In this document: in pieces, positions 47,942 through 59,690 of the stretch
How positions within the stretch are numbered: the stretch's first letter is position 1
How the letters are laid out: each line of letters starts with the position of its first letter
NCBI RefSeq assembly: GCF_002999335.1
Contig: NW_020312747.1
Location: forward strand, 1 to 64,000
DNA: 64,000 bases
Direction: 5' to 3'
DNA from: Cyclospora cayetanensis
Taxonomy: Eukaryota > Apicomplexa > Conoidasida > Eucoccidiorida > Eimeriidae
Notes under the pieces: model-generated
What the model was told of the DNA's origin: nothing
Databases searched by the model: none
Seen by the model: the letters and a program-made list of their open reading frames with translations, nothing else
Program-made: the position numbers and the translations under genes

Positions 47942-50900
47942 ACTGGCAGTTACATTCGTGTGCATTTCGTTTACATAGAGTGGTGAATTCCCTGTTGTCC
48001 AGCTTGTATTAAAAATGCTCTTTTGTCATTTGCCACACATTCTATTGCGGTGTGTTTCGTTGGCCTGCGCATTGTTGTTCACAAATCTTCGTGTGGAGTA
48101 CAAAACATTAGTGCTCTGTGGTTCTGTTGTATAATTGGGTGAATTCCCTTCATGAAATCTCATGATGGGCTCATCTTGAGCGAAAACTATCATTGAGGAG
48201 CCATGCTGGCGAGGAATGCCGGACGTTTGCCGCTTCCTCCATGGGGCGTAGGCGCACTAGTTTGTTGGGATTTTGAGCTGTGTAATAAGTACAACCGCTG
48301 AAACCTGCCGTGTACAGCTGGTTTTTTCCCAACGGTGTGAACTTTGTCCAAAGAGGCTAAATTTCATGCGCAGCAGTCTCGTGCTTGCGAAGCGGTCTCA
48401 GGGTGACACCAGCCGAGAGCACAGGATTCGTCTCAGGGCACCAGCGCACACCCATAAAAAAATGGAGAACTGAAAGCTACATGGCTCAAATATTTCAAGG
48501 AAAAGAACGCATTTACATAGTCACCACTTGAACTGGAAGCCACACTTTCAGATAGTTCACCAGAAAGTCTGGTCGGCATTTACTGCTGTATGACCAAGAA
48601 TTTTGGAACAATTCATGCGATATGCATACCGCTGGCTAGGATGCAGAGAGACGAGAGTGCCGAGGAACTAAGGCATACTCTGCATTGGCATCGCGGACGC
48701 AGGGTACAATTACAACAGGCCTGAATGGTGTATTTCACGGGCCCTGGCAAATATTTATGCTCAAATAGGATCATCTGTTTGAATCGCATGCCTCCAACTG
48801 CGCAAACCTGGGGGTACTGGGGGCTTTGCCATATTGCTAGTGCAGACTCAAGATGTAAACTGCAAAGCCTGTGCCCGTTTTACTGAGTAAAACGACGATA
48901 AGAATTGCTAGGCCAGCCCGCTAAGAAGCGCACAGAGAAAAAGACCAAGCATAACTTATTAAATAAAATGCTGAATCCAAATTACTATATTGGGAATGCG
49001 TACAGCACAGGCTCTGCGAAACATTTTACTTTGCTTGTCTAGTGCCTGCAGGTAATGCACGGTGCAACGTGCGAGTTTCGCGTGCATCTAAAGGTCATCC
49101 TAGACATTGGCTTTTAGGCCCACGTAGCATGCTCCCAGCTCCTCTGTAAAACGCGTTTTCCGAAGGCTTTTGCAAGGGTAACCTCAGACATGAAAGGACA
49201 CGCGTTTCTCGTTCCTAAAATGCTTCATTACATTCCCTGAGCCCAAAGAGTTTCCCACCTAGGAAGGTTATGGTTGCGAGTGGTAGATGGTACTGTTCTC
49301 TTGGAGCGATCCTGGCACTCGTTTGCAGACAGACAGAGAAAGTCAGCGCACACGCGTGGACCAAGCGCTCTTATGCTGTGAGGACAGCTCGATGCTGCAA
49401 CCAGCGGAGAATGAGATAACTGAGACACCCCCCTCTTACCTCTTTTAGGCAACGCGATGGGCTTAGTAATGATTAAAGGACATTAAACCTAGATCAAACC
49501 CCCAATAGGCTTCCCATGTAATCAACTGAAAAGCATTTCGCTTCCATTCAAGGATTTGCCAGCTGAAGGCGCACCTTAAGCACTGACACTCTAGAAACCT
49601 TGAATATTAGCTTAAGTGCATGATTCTAAAAACCGGAAGTCACTGGAGATATCAAGTGCCCACAAAAGTTGTGAGAAATGTTCTCAAAGAGTGCTCTAAG
49701 CTTAACTATGAAGGGGGCTCAAAAGGCGAGCAGCCACCAAGGTCTGAATTTGAATCAGAAGCTTGTGGCCAACGTGGCACTGGCGTCCACTTGGACAGTG
49801 TGGAAGCTCTTACCCCGAAGTTCCACCTTAGCTTGCATAGACCAGTACACCCTAAAACTACAAATGCTGATCAAGCAGTCGCCAGTTGTTGATTTTGCAT
49901 CGGGTCGGCCATTTCTTGAAGCAAAGGATTGTGTTTTTGTAACGAATGCGCTGTTTGTTGGTAACCGGGCCTCACTTGCGCGCATGCTTGCAGACGGCCC
50001 GGTGAGCATAAAAGTTTGAGAACATAGACTAATTCCAGGGGCGTCCTTGTGGAGCGTCCGCATTGATTTCTAATCCAACATAAAGTACCCGTTCTATCTA
50101 AAAAGGTAGCTTGCAGGGGATCCTGGAAGGTTGATCAACGTGTTCACATTGTCGGGAAACTTGACGCACACACTCAGCCGACATTGGGAATTCTGGCTAC
50201 CCTACGTCGTCGAGAAGGCTTCAAATAGCACCAGGATTCGTCGGCATGCGCAATTCCAGGAGCGGTTGTCTTCGGGGGCCCATATCTGTTGAAACAGTCA
50301 CTAAGATTCGCAGAATGGGTAGCTAGCTAGAGCAGAGCTACGGCGGCTGCGTGGAGTGCAGTCTTGCATGGCAGGGCTCTCTCACGACTCCTGAGGACTG
50401 AAATCTTGCCTAGTAATAGTTACTGGGAGGAGTTCCTAGATTGAGGTCCAAAATACTGATTAGGTTCCTTCAATCGAACAGCCAACCCAGAAGCTTAACT
50501 AATTCTTTCATAAACTCTCGTAAATTATATCATATGAGAAGGCCCCGATGGCCAGTTTTGAAAGCGATAAACCGTTATCCAACCTGTAAGCAAATAAAGC
50601 TACCTCTTAGGTAGACCAGCGATAAGGCCTAGATTGAGCAACTATTCGTGTATGCTGCGGCTTGTAATAACCGAAAAATCAGATGTCGAGATATAAAGGT
50701 TTTTTGGCCTACTAACTGCTTACACTTTTTTGTCAACTCTTGCTGGTGAGCTGAGATCAGCGTTATCCGAAGAGTCAGTACTTGAATACAGGCTTGCGCT
50801 ACAGTATTAACTTTCTGTGGACTTCACGCTCGGTATGAAAATGGCTCCACGATTTGCTACTTGACCCTCCAATAAACACGCTCCAATTGGGCAAAACCCA

Positions 50901-53900
50901 CATGATGATCACTAGCAGGCGGGCCTCCCCAAGTAGCCACGCGAGGTGTATCGCAACAGAGAGTTAATGTTTTATCGGTATTGGCAGTCATTGTGATTAA
51001 ATTAAGTAGACAGCTTGGGTATTAGCTTTCTTTTTTTGCTGGCATACTCAGTTAGCCAATTGCTGCACACATGCAAGTCAGACCCCAGCACCCCTGCCAA
51101 GGAATTCGTTGCTAAATAAGATTAAATGCTGCAAGATAACAGCCAACACTATGCGAACTCGGTGCTTAAAGGCTGTTTGGCAGACGAAGATTTTTTTTCC
51201 GTGCAAGCCAAGACAGGGCTTTGGGGTTACAACTTTCCCATTGGCCCAGTGAACGAAAGTGCCGCTTTAGCCTCAAAAAGCTAGCTGGGAAAGTGTTTTG
51301 GTTTATGCTCGCACTTAAGTACTGCCAGCAGCTATGTTAAAGCTACATATCGAGCGCAAATGCGAGAATGTCCGGAGTAATATCCTACCCTACAATCATT
51401 CCTCTAAGGCAACATCCTAATTAGCTTGTAATGCAGACGAACATGCATCTGCACGGTTTTGATAGGAAGTTGAAGGTTTTAATAGACAACAGGCGTGTAG
51501 GGCCCTTCGTTTGGTTTGGTCCAAGTGCTTAGATTGCACCTTTTTCTGCAAAGAAGGGATCTAGAGACTCGATTGGAGGGTCAATTTACTGGGGATCCCC
51601 TAGCTGGGGAGCTACAACATCCGTTGTCGTGATGTGTATCCTTTCAAAACCACAAAACGCTTCAAGGTGTCGATTTTTCAAGAGATTGTGATACAAATAT
51701 TTCTGTGGAGAACATGGCGTCAAAGTGGAGCTGCAACGAGGAGAGGGCACGGGAACAGCTGCACTACACCCTTCAGTGCGGCCAATTCTCATATCCAACA
51801 AGAGTCTCCATAAAGAGGCCCTTAGACACAAACTCAAATGCAATACCCAATGGAATGTTACTCAGTGTCTCATTTAGAAAGCATCCTTTCTCCCTGTCTT
51901 TACTTTGAAGGGTATCGCCATGAAGGGAGACTGCTTACAAGGTACGCGGTGCTTGCCACTGGATGCACGCTGAGCATTCATCGCTAATTGCACGCAGAGG
52001 CTGCGCCCATGGGGGAATAAAGGTTGATTGTAGTCGTTTCAAGCTAACTAAACTACTCTGCAGCGGGCAGCATATGTTAGTAACCTCATAGAAGCAGCAA
52101 AAGTTAGTCCGCTATTTGTTTGACCAGCATCCACCGGAATAGCAGGTCTTTACAGTGGCGCTTCTCATAACTGCCAGCTACATGAGAAGGAATGCCTTCG
52201 ATAATGAACAATTGCGTAAATCGTTCTGCCTCATGCACAAAAGATAGTCACGTGTATATTGGAATACGTTTCTAGCTACTGGATAGATTAACTTTTTTGA
52301 AATTCTCGCCATTCAGAAGCCTGCCCTCACAGGCCTCTCGAATCCCTAGAAGTGGAACATCATTTGCGCATGTGGTTCAGATGCTTTGCCTTTTACTTTT
52401 AGCATTAAACGCAGGCGGTTCACACCAATAGACGTACTCTCTGAACGTCCATGCGGTGGCCGCTGCCATGACTTCTAGAATTGTCGCTTCTTCGAACAAC
52501 TTTTCAATAAAATGCACGCATTGCCTCCTTCTTGAGTTTCTCTCGGCCCATTCCTGTCAATCTCGCTGTGCGGGACCACGGTATGTACAAGAAAAGTAAC
52601 TACCTTCACTATTCTTGATTTCTCTCTGCAGTCGATGGGCTTGGATTGTGACTGCCGGCGATTCCCCTGCACGCTATGGGGCAATGGATTCCATACTGAT
52701 TCTTTTGATCTGATTGTTCTCCGCATGTCCCTTTTGGTGAAGCTGTGCGTGAGGTGAATATCCGATCTAACTGACTGCTTTTCGCCCTGAGCCTGTTCCG
52801 TGTGCTCCATTGCGATTTTATCTTTTCGAAGAGTGAGCAGAACATCACATTTCCATTTGCTTAGCATGAAAGGCATGGAGCGATGTACGACGCGCAAAAT
52901 AACTTCCACCGGCACTTCGCACGTTCCGCAAGGGGGTGAACTGCTTACTGGAATTTGGCACTGCCTGGACCTGTTTTGGATCGAAATATTATTAGGACGA
53001 GAAATCATATATTGCACTTTGCCCTGCCCATCGGTAGGCATACAGCAATGTCACTAGAGCCCTCAAGAACACTAATGTTGCCCAGTAGTGTCCAAAATCC
53101 GCATGTTTCAGCGAAAACACCACTACTGCACAGCTAATGTGCGGCTTGCATCGGACAGGCACTTTTTGCCCAATGAACAGAGAGCATGATGCTGTTCATG
53201 CGATTTGTAGTGCTTCAACAGGGCACTGCAAGTTGTTAGAGAGCTCTTGGACTAAAGGATCTATCGGTTTCAACCACACCAAGCATAGCTCATGCATGAG
53301 CGGGTACAATACCTCACCAGAACTGCTCATAGCAAAGAAGGATGCACAACCAAGTGCATTTCGGGAAGCTAAAGTGAGCACAAAACAATTCGTGCTCCCA
53401 GACAGACAGGCACATTCACATGAAACATATACTAGCGACACGCATACTAATAGAGCAGGCTAAATCGTCATCGAACGTCATGCAGCGGTGCTCTATTTAT
53501 TCCTTTGTGGTGCTGACGTTCCTAGGCCGAATAGCGACAAAAAAATGGAGCACGATTTGCAGGCGAGCAGCGATGGGCATATCGATACCAGATGCATCAG
53601 TTAGAAATAGTATTAAAAAAATTACTTGGATCCTCTTCTTAAAGGCCTCCCAATCCTAAAAATCGGGCGAGTACTCAAAAATTTTCCTGGTGCAGAGATT
53701 GCTGCACCGCCGGACTAGAAACAGATTGCCCAGGACAGTATGTGGGCATGCCTCTGAAAGCCCTTCAAAACAACCAGTATTAAGCCTTACATCAAAATCA
53801 TTGAGACACCCACAAATAGTTCTTACTCATCAATCAGAAAGTGAAGACGAGGGAGCTCTTCGGCAGCCTGTACATGCCTTAGTGCAGGACATGCCAAGCA

Positions 53901-54392
53901 GCTTTGATCGCCGTATTTATGGGATGCGCTGCTTGCGAGCTCGGGGAGGAGGAAAGTGGAAAGTGTCTGGAGGATTGTATTCTTCCCAAGTCCATTGCTG
54001 CAAGAGAAGCCAAACACCGTGCATGCGAGTCCGTTCTCTATAATCCCACAGTCAATTTTTACTGTTCCCCCCTTCACACGCATGTGTTATCCCACTTCTG
54101 CAGGCGAAAGCGTGTACATGACATTCAAGTTATTCTATCGCCAGGGGATGTCTGTTGGCGTGCGCACTTGCAGAGCTGTTGTCGGATCACACTGAACCAG
54201 TGTGAGCTTCGAGCGGACGACAGTCAGACATTCCCCAGCGGATCTGTTCTGCAACATTCCGCCTTCGAAATCCCACCTTCAGCAAATAAGATGCCACCAC
54301 ATCCGAAATATGTGCATGCACAGATGAAATATAGTGAATGATGGATCAAATTACAGAAAATTTCATTCACGTTGAAGCCGTAAGAAATAAGA
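47942..54392. other. Long repeat-poor region; no gene recognised
   Basis: 6.4 kb almost free of microsatellites. Open frames are short and show no family features, except a minus-strand frame at 52475-53041 that has protease-like features and is listed separately. Nothing else was recognised. Confidence 0.5.
52475..53041 (-). mobile_element. Possible retrotransposon protease-region remnant
   Basis: A 188-codon frame reads, on the minus strand, VPVEVILRVVHRSMPFMLSK followed by CDVLL and KIAMEH. This resembles the segment after the active site of Ty3-type aspartic proteases, where a hydrophobic strand leads to a DVLLG-type loop. The active-site Asp-Thr/Ser-Gly is not visible. Low confidence; it could be an unrelated hypothetical protein. 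Confidence 0.3.
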
Positions 54393-56845
54393 TTACATGG
54401 GAATGAAGCAAGACTGGAGTTTCTGGCAATTTGAACAGCCCCCACGACGGAACACATGAACAACAAAGACGTTTAAATTGAAGTACCACATAACATCCGT
54501 AGCTCGACACCAGTCAAAATTTCCCTTGGGAGTCAAGCACGCTTCATCATTGCGCACTGGCATCACGTGACCGATTTTCCTGCAGTCCAGCGCATTCGCC
54601 GAGCACACATACAAAAAGCGCATTCATGATACGCATATTTCAATCATGATTCCGAAGCATAACCACGAACAGCCCGCGTATTTCGCTCGCACTCCTAGAC
54701 GCATGCTGGTCATGCATCATGGGGCTATGGACAGGGACAGCAAGCATTGCCGATCACTTCCTTTGAGGAAAAGCGCTTACCTAAAATACATAAAGTCTTG
54801 ACTAGGGTGAGATTCCTCACAACGAACCAAAGCAGGGTGGCCACCAGGGAAGGACTGACCACCAGCGTCAAGGCACAATCCAGTGGCGTTGTGCTTCAGG
54901 CGCCCTGATTAATATAACACCCAGAGGCACCGCTGTTGGAAGCCTTTTGAAACACGTATAGGGTTCATGACATGCACCGTAGTGAGCATGAACCCCAATG
55001 AGCCGGAAGTACTAGAACCGCATAACGTTTTGAAGGAAATTCTCAAATTTGAAGAGATGCTCGAAAACTTTGTCGTCGTCAGCAACATAGATGTTCGCTT
55101 TCCTCAGTTCTCCCTGCGAAGAGCCGAGATGCGTTTCAGCTTCCGAACTTTTCTCATCCTCGGCAACTAGCGAATGCTGAAATCCCCAAATCCCCAATTC
55201 CGCTTACCAAGGAATGGAACGTCCGTTAGATGTACTACATCAGCTTCAGAGAACACGTTTTCCATGTACCATTTGAAGCTTTTGCATTGCTTCTGTGCCC
55301 TCCATTCCCGCCTTTTCTTGAGGGACTCTTCGCCATAATCGACCGCTGGTTTTCCTAGCACGCGCCACGCCAAGTCGGCATATTCGTCCATCCACATCAG
55401 CGTACGCATTTTATTCGCAATCAGTGCGTCTGACGGAAAGCTGTATCCAGAGCCTCCTTTTCTAAAAATATGGTATACACGGCTACATGGCGCGCACTCG
55501 AGAATGCCGCCACACTGCCAAAGCCTGAAGCTGAACTCGAGGTTTTCTGTTCCCCAGTACCGAAAGCCTTCGTCATACGCCCCAATGGAGAAAAAAAACT
55601 TCTTATCAGCCGCGAACAGGCCCCCAGCCATGGTCGGAGAGGTCTGGAAATCAGTAGCCTGCGAGTTCTGCTGCTCGGGGGGAAGCCGTGCCATTTGATG
55701 GAATTCATAAGAATGCTCCATCAGCTGCCAAAGGAAACCCAACTTGCACCCGATGCCACCTGCAATATGGCGAAAGTTCTCCGCGTCAATACCGTCCACT
55801 TGCGGCATTACGATGCGGCGAGGGTCCTCCCTGATCCGAGAAACAAGTGGCTCTAGCCACTGGTTCTGCACCTCGATGTGGCTGTCCAGTACGACAAATA
55901 TATCCGCTTGGCTTGCCCTTATTGCACGCATGCGTGCACCCACAATCCCTTCTCTTTTTGGGCTCCTCACGAGCCGCACTTTGGGCAACAGCTTAACATA
56001 GTTCTCCAGTTTTCCATTTCCGTTGGCAGCAACATCGGCCAAGTCGCTACCGTCGTCTAGCAAGACAATTTCCTGAAGCAAGGAGGGATGTGTGCGATTT
56101 AGTACGCTGTGCACTGACCGCATCAGGGTTGAGAAGGGCTCGTTGTAGAAGACCATGAGCACAGAAGCTGCGGGGAGAGTCGATATGTCGTAAGTAATTG
56201 ACATGCACGCAGGCTGGCGAGAATCAGGGATGTCGCGGTCGAGAGGCAGATGGTCGCTCAGCTTCAAGTTAAACCCGCCTCCTCGCGCTAGTTCCAGTGA
56301 CATGTTCAAGTCCTGTGGTCACGCCGCACAGAGTTGCGCTACCTCTGTATACATCCTTTTTGCAATATTCAAAAAGGGGGAGTGACACTGCGAGCTCAAG
56401 CTAAATGAAATAATGTTCCAACACAAGCACACACACACAAAGTCATGGTGCAATCAGGAGGAGCACAGGGGCCTCCGCATTGGATAGCAAAGCGCAGTTT
56501 GTTCGATTTCGATTTCAGGGTGTCAGGGCGTACGGATGGAGGCGCGGGCGCTGGCACATGTGCCGGGTTCCCGTCTGGCTTGAAGCCAAGAGGTCCGTGC
56601 ATCATCAAAGTGTTATTACCATGCTTTGGTTGGGCTTGATGGGAAAAAGAAGCTTGCTTCTCTTCTAGGGAAGAAACGAACTTCGCCTCTTCTGTAGAGG
56701 AAAACCGCTCGGATGAGAAGAGGTACTGACTAAGCAGAACAGCGTTGAGGATTATTGAGAAAAATCCCAGTGCCATCATGGTGAATTTCAGGCATCCCCA
56801 AAGGGGGCGCCGCCTGTCTGCAGTTGAGCTCAGTCCCTCAGTCAT
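54393..56845 (-). CDS. Polypeptide N-acetylgalactosaminyltransferase (GT27) with ricin-type lectin repeats
   Basis: Type II Golgi enzyme that starts mucin-type O-glycosylation by moving GalNAc from UDP-GalNAc to Ser/Thr. Four minus-strand exons: 56845-56435, 56312-55208, 54904-54781, 54579-54393; 1827 bases, 608 aa, phases close. Seen: short cytoplasmic tail from ATG 56845, one transmembrane helix (MALGFFSIILNAVLLSQYLF), a Pro-rich stem, then the catalytic domain: VLMVFYNEPFSTLMRSVHSV, LLDDGSD, the metal motif DSHIE (about 280-284), TMAGGLFAADKKFFFSIGAY and YWGTENLEFSFRLWQCGG. Exon 3 continues FL-GRLKHNATGLCLDAGG, a ricin-type beta-trefoil repeat, and exon 4 a second repeat (GHVMPVRNDEACL). 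The lectin domain is short: two repeats where family members usually have three. The last 25 residues look non-conserved, so a further exon may have been missed. Donor of exon 1 lies in a TG run and could shift a few codons. Confidence 0.92.
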
Positions 56846-59265
56846 TGGCTTTGGACGGTAAAACTGAAGAAACCGAGACCGATCTGAGAACCAAGCGGAG
56901 GTGTGAGATTTAAAAAAGCGTCTCAGGCTCCAAGGTGCTGGTACAGATGCAGCCAAGAGACCGAGACCATGCAAAAGAAAATGCCTGCTATACGGCACCC
57001 GCGCAAGGCGACAGCTGCCGATGGCTGACAGCGCAAATTGAGACCCCTACTGCAGCCGAAGGGAAAATTCTAAGCATTCATACGAAGAGTAACACGGAAT
57101 CCCGTTCCTACAATGCATAAGGGGAAGAGCGATCGTGTGCAAGCTCCAGTTCACAAGAGCCTCCCATGGACGCAGGGGCGCCGGCTGTTTAGGCTCGCAA
57201 GATGCCCACAATCACATTCAGAAGGTCCACAGTCCTCTCTCCATTCCACTAGCTTGTGATCAGATAAAACACATAAATATGAATGAATTGTGTGTTCAGA
57301 CTGGTACTCAGGGATATCGTTTCAGTGCTGGGACTGCGCTGCTGCCGACGCCATGCTGCAAATGCAACTCGTCGCAGCCCCGTACCATTTGATGTCACGC
57401 ACAATAAACCGCTATGTTATCGTGCGCCATCAACAAAAAAGCAAAGATTCAAGACTTTAAGGGGGAGGATCTAGCTACTGGTTGCTGCAGCAGTATCTCC
57501 TACCAAAAAATGCTCGACGCGGCGCAGGCGCCCTGCACATTCGTTATCAAATTGAATGCCTCACAGCAAGCTACAAGAACCTCCAATCAATTAATACATA
57601 GATTTAGACTACAAGAACCCTTATGAAGTACGCGCAGAGCATATCCTTTGGTCGATTTTCAGGACTTTTAAACGTGCTACAACGACTTGCGATAATCAAC
57701 GGTGTGGCGGGCTAACCTACACTAAAGCACTTTACACTGCACTACTTAAATCTAACAAGAAGCTAGTAGTGATCAAATCAGTGGTGTGGCCCCTTAGATC
57801 CTAGTATTGCTGAGTAACACTAGCTCGACAAAAGAAGACGCAATGCTGTGTGCATATGCGCCAGATGTTATCTGCAACTACTTATGAATGCTCGAAGTAC
57901 TTAAAGGCCTCAGTTACGCGCACCCAGATGTTCTTCTCTTCTCGTTTGTGAAACTCTAGGGGTTCAGGAGCAAGCATAGGTGGGAGCTCTTTTGTAAGAA
58001 CGATCGGTAGCTTTCCATTAAGTTTGCTTTGTGTCTGGAATATTTACCTCATTACAAGAACCTTAGGTAATGCGTTACACTCCGTAGTATCTGTGCTTTG
58101 CTGCCGCCAGATCTGCTCATTCACTGGCTGTGGATGCAGTGGGGTGTCAGTTTCCCTCTAGCCAGTGTCTGGTTTAGTTAAAGTTATTGGGTAACTCAGT
58201 ATTATGATTTTCGTAGCAATAATCCGGAGAAATCACCCTCTGGTTATTGAAGTTGAAGGTGGCACAGCGCCGCTTGGGAAGGTACAGTGAAATCTTGCAG
58301 GCTAAGGTGAACGCAAAAGATCCTCTCCTGGACGACAGGAGTGATTCTTCAACATATAAAATGTTTGTGGCTGCATTCATGAGGGTCTGCAGATCTGCTA
58401 AGTATGCTGGCTGTATAGATGGGTGAAAAACCAAAGAATTTATCAGCTAGCTTGAAATGTACCTAGCTTCGTACCCCTTAGATAAAGAAAAAAAACAATG
58501 CTCTTTGCAGCCTGTTCATTCGCTGGGGTGGGGGGCAGGAGGCAACGACTTGAATTGTGGCTGTACTCATGTAGTGGAAGCCATCTGCCTGCAGGGAATG
58601 CTACAACTCCGCAATTATACAATCCACGACTCCTCAAGTCATGCTTTCGGAGAACTGAGCAGGCTAAGCAAGCGCAAACAACCAACACATCGAAAGATCG
58701 AGGTAAGCACATCTGGCTTGCAAAAGCCACAACGTAGACGAGCAGCCGCTTTCTCAGTGATATGTTCCAAGGTCTGGTTGAAGTGCGACTTCAAGGGGTC
58801 GCAAGGTGGGCAGCGAGCCAGCAAGCAAATAACGGATCTGTGTGGGTTCCGCACAAGATGGGCTACTTGAGGCTTCAAGAGCAATAAACACAGCGTTTGC
58901 ATCTTTGGCTGAATAGAAAAGGCGAATTCGCCAGTGCGTGTCGAAGCTGTGGCAACCTTTCACGGCCTACAGTTCTAGGTGAGCAAAAAAATAAACCCAG
59001 AGGGAGACCGCGCTTCGAAGCAGCCCCAGAAAGCCCATCGAAAACTTACATGCTTCTATTATGGAAGAGTGAGCCATAAGACCAGTAGCTGCAAGCGCAT
59101 GCTAAACACCAAAAACCTTGAGCAGGGCTGAAGATACCGGAGGTATGGTACTTTGCAAGCTAAGGAGCACAGGGGAAACACAAAGCCTCCATTCAGGCTG
59201 TGTGCCGTGAGGGGTGCTACAGAGGATTGAGCTGTAGCTGAGGAGATACAACAGATTAATTTTGC
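56846..59265. other. Repeat-poor intergenic region
   Basis: Upstream of the GalNAc-transferase. It holds one dispersed repeat copy (about 57760-57945). No coding feature is recognised. Confidence 0.5.
57760..57945 (+). repeat. Dispersed repeat copy (plus orientation)
   Basis: AGAAGACGCAATGCTGTGTG at 57834, CAACTACTTATGAATGCTCG near 57876 and CAGTTACGCGCACCC near 57911 align with the copies at 25.6 kb and 60.2 kb. Confidence 0.6.
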
Positions 59266-59269
59266 GCCC

Positions 59270-59690
59270 TTGCATGTTCTCACAAAGTGTCAAGAACTAC
59301 TATCGTTACTTGACACTAAACGAGAAGTGCCTATCTTGACTGAGGAGACGACGCAGAAGTGCAACCCTCCTGTTCACTCGGTAGTGCAGTGCGCAAGACT
59401 TAAGTTCACTGACGAGAAGCGCAACGCAAAGACTTGCAAGGCTGCGGCAGTTGAGTGGATACTCCGTTTCTGAGATTCCGTGTTTTTGCGGCAGAAAACG
59501 TGGCGGAGTCAGCAAAAATTGAAGCAATCAGGGCATGGCCTTCACCTTTGCGCACTCTCTGAGCCTTTCAAAGCTCTAGGAGCTTGCATCTTATTACCGG
59601 AATTTCTTTTGAGGATTTGTTTTGAGCGCTGCTCCGGTGTGCTGTCCCACCATTGTTCCGTAGGCCCCTTCTGGGGCTTTTGAATTCAAA
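59270..59690 (+). mobile_element. Degenerate Ty3/gypsy reverse-transcriptase fragment
   Basis: Across a stop and frame changes it reads VAESAKIEAIRAWPSPLRTL (59493-59550), then LLPEF (59590) and a cysteine-rich continuation. The first block is the typical stretch between the RT palm and thumb in Ty3/gypsy elements and resembles the VALDPAKLK region of the copy at 14.4 kb. The fragment has no intact frame. Confidence 0.6.

Noticed and set aside
54967..55197. Extra exon of the GalNAc-transferase (minus-strand frame at 55012-55197)
   Set aside because: Exon 2 (ending 55208) joins the exon at 54904 in phase and directly gives a ricin-type repeat; the intervening frame has no family features.
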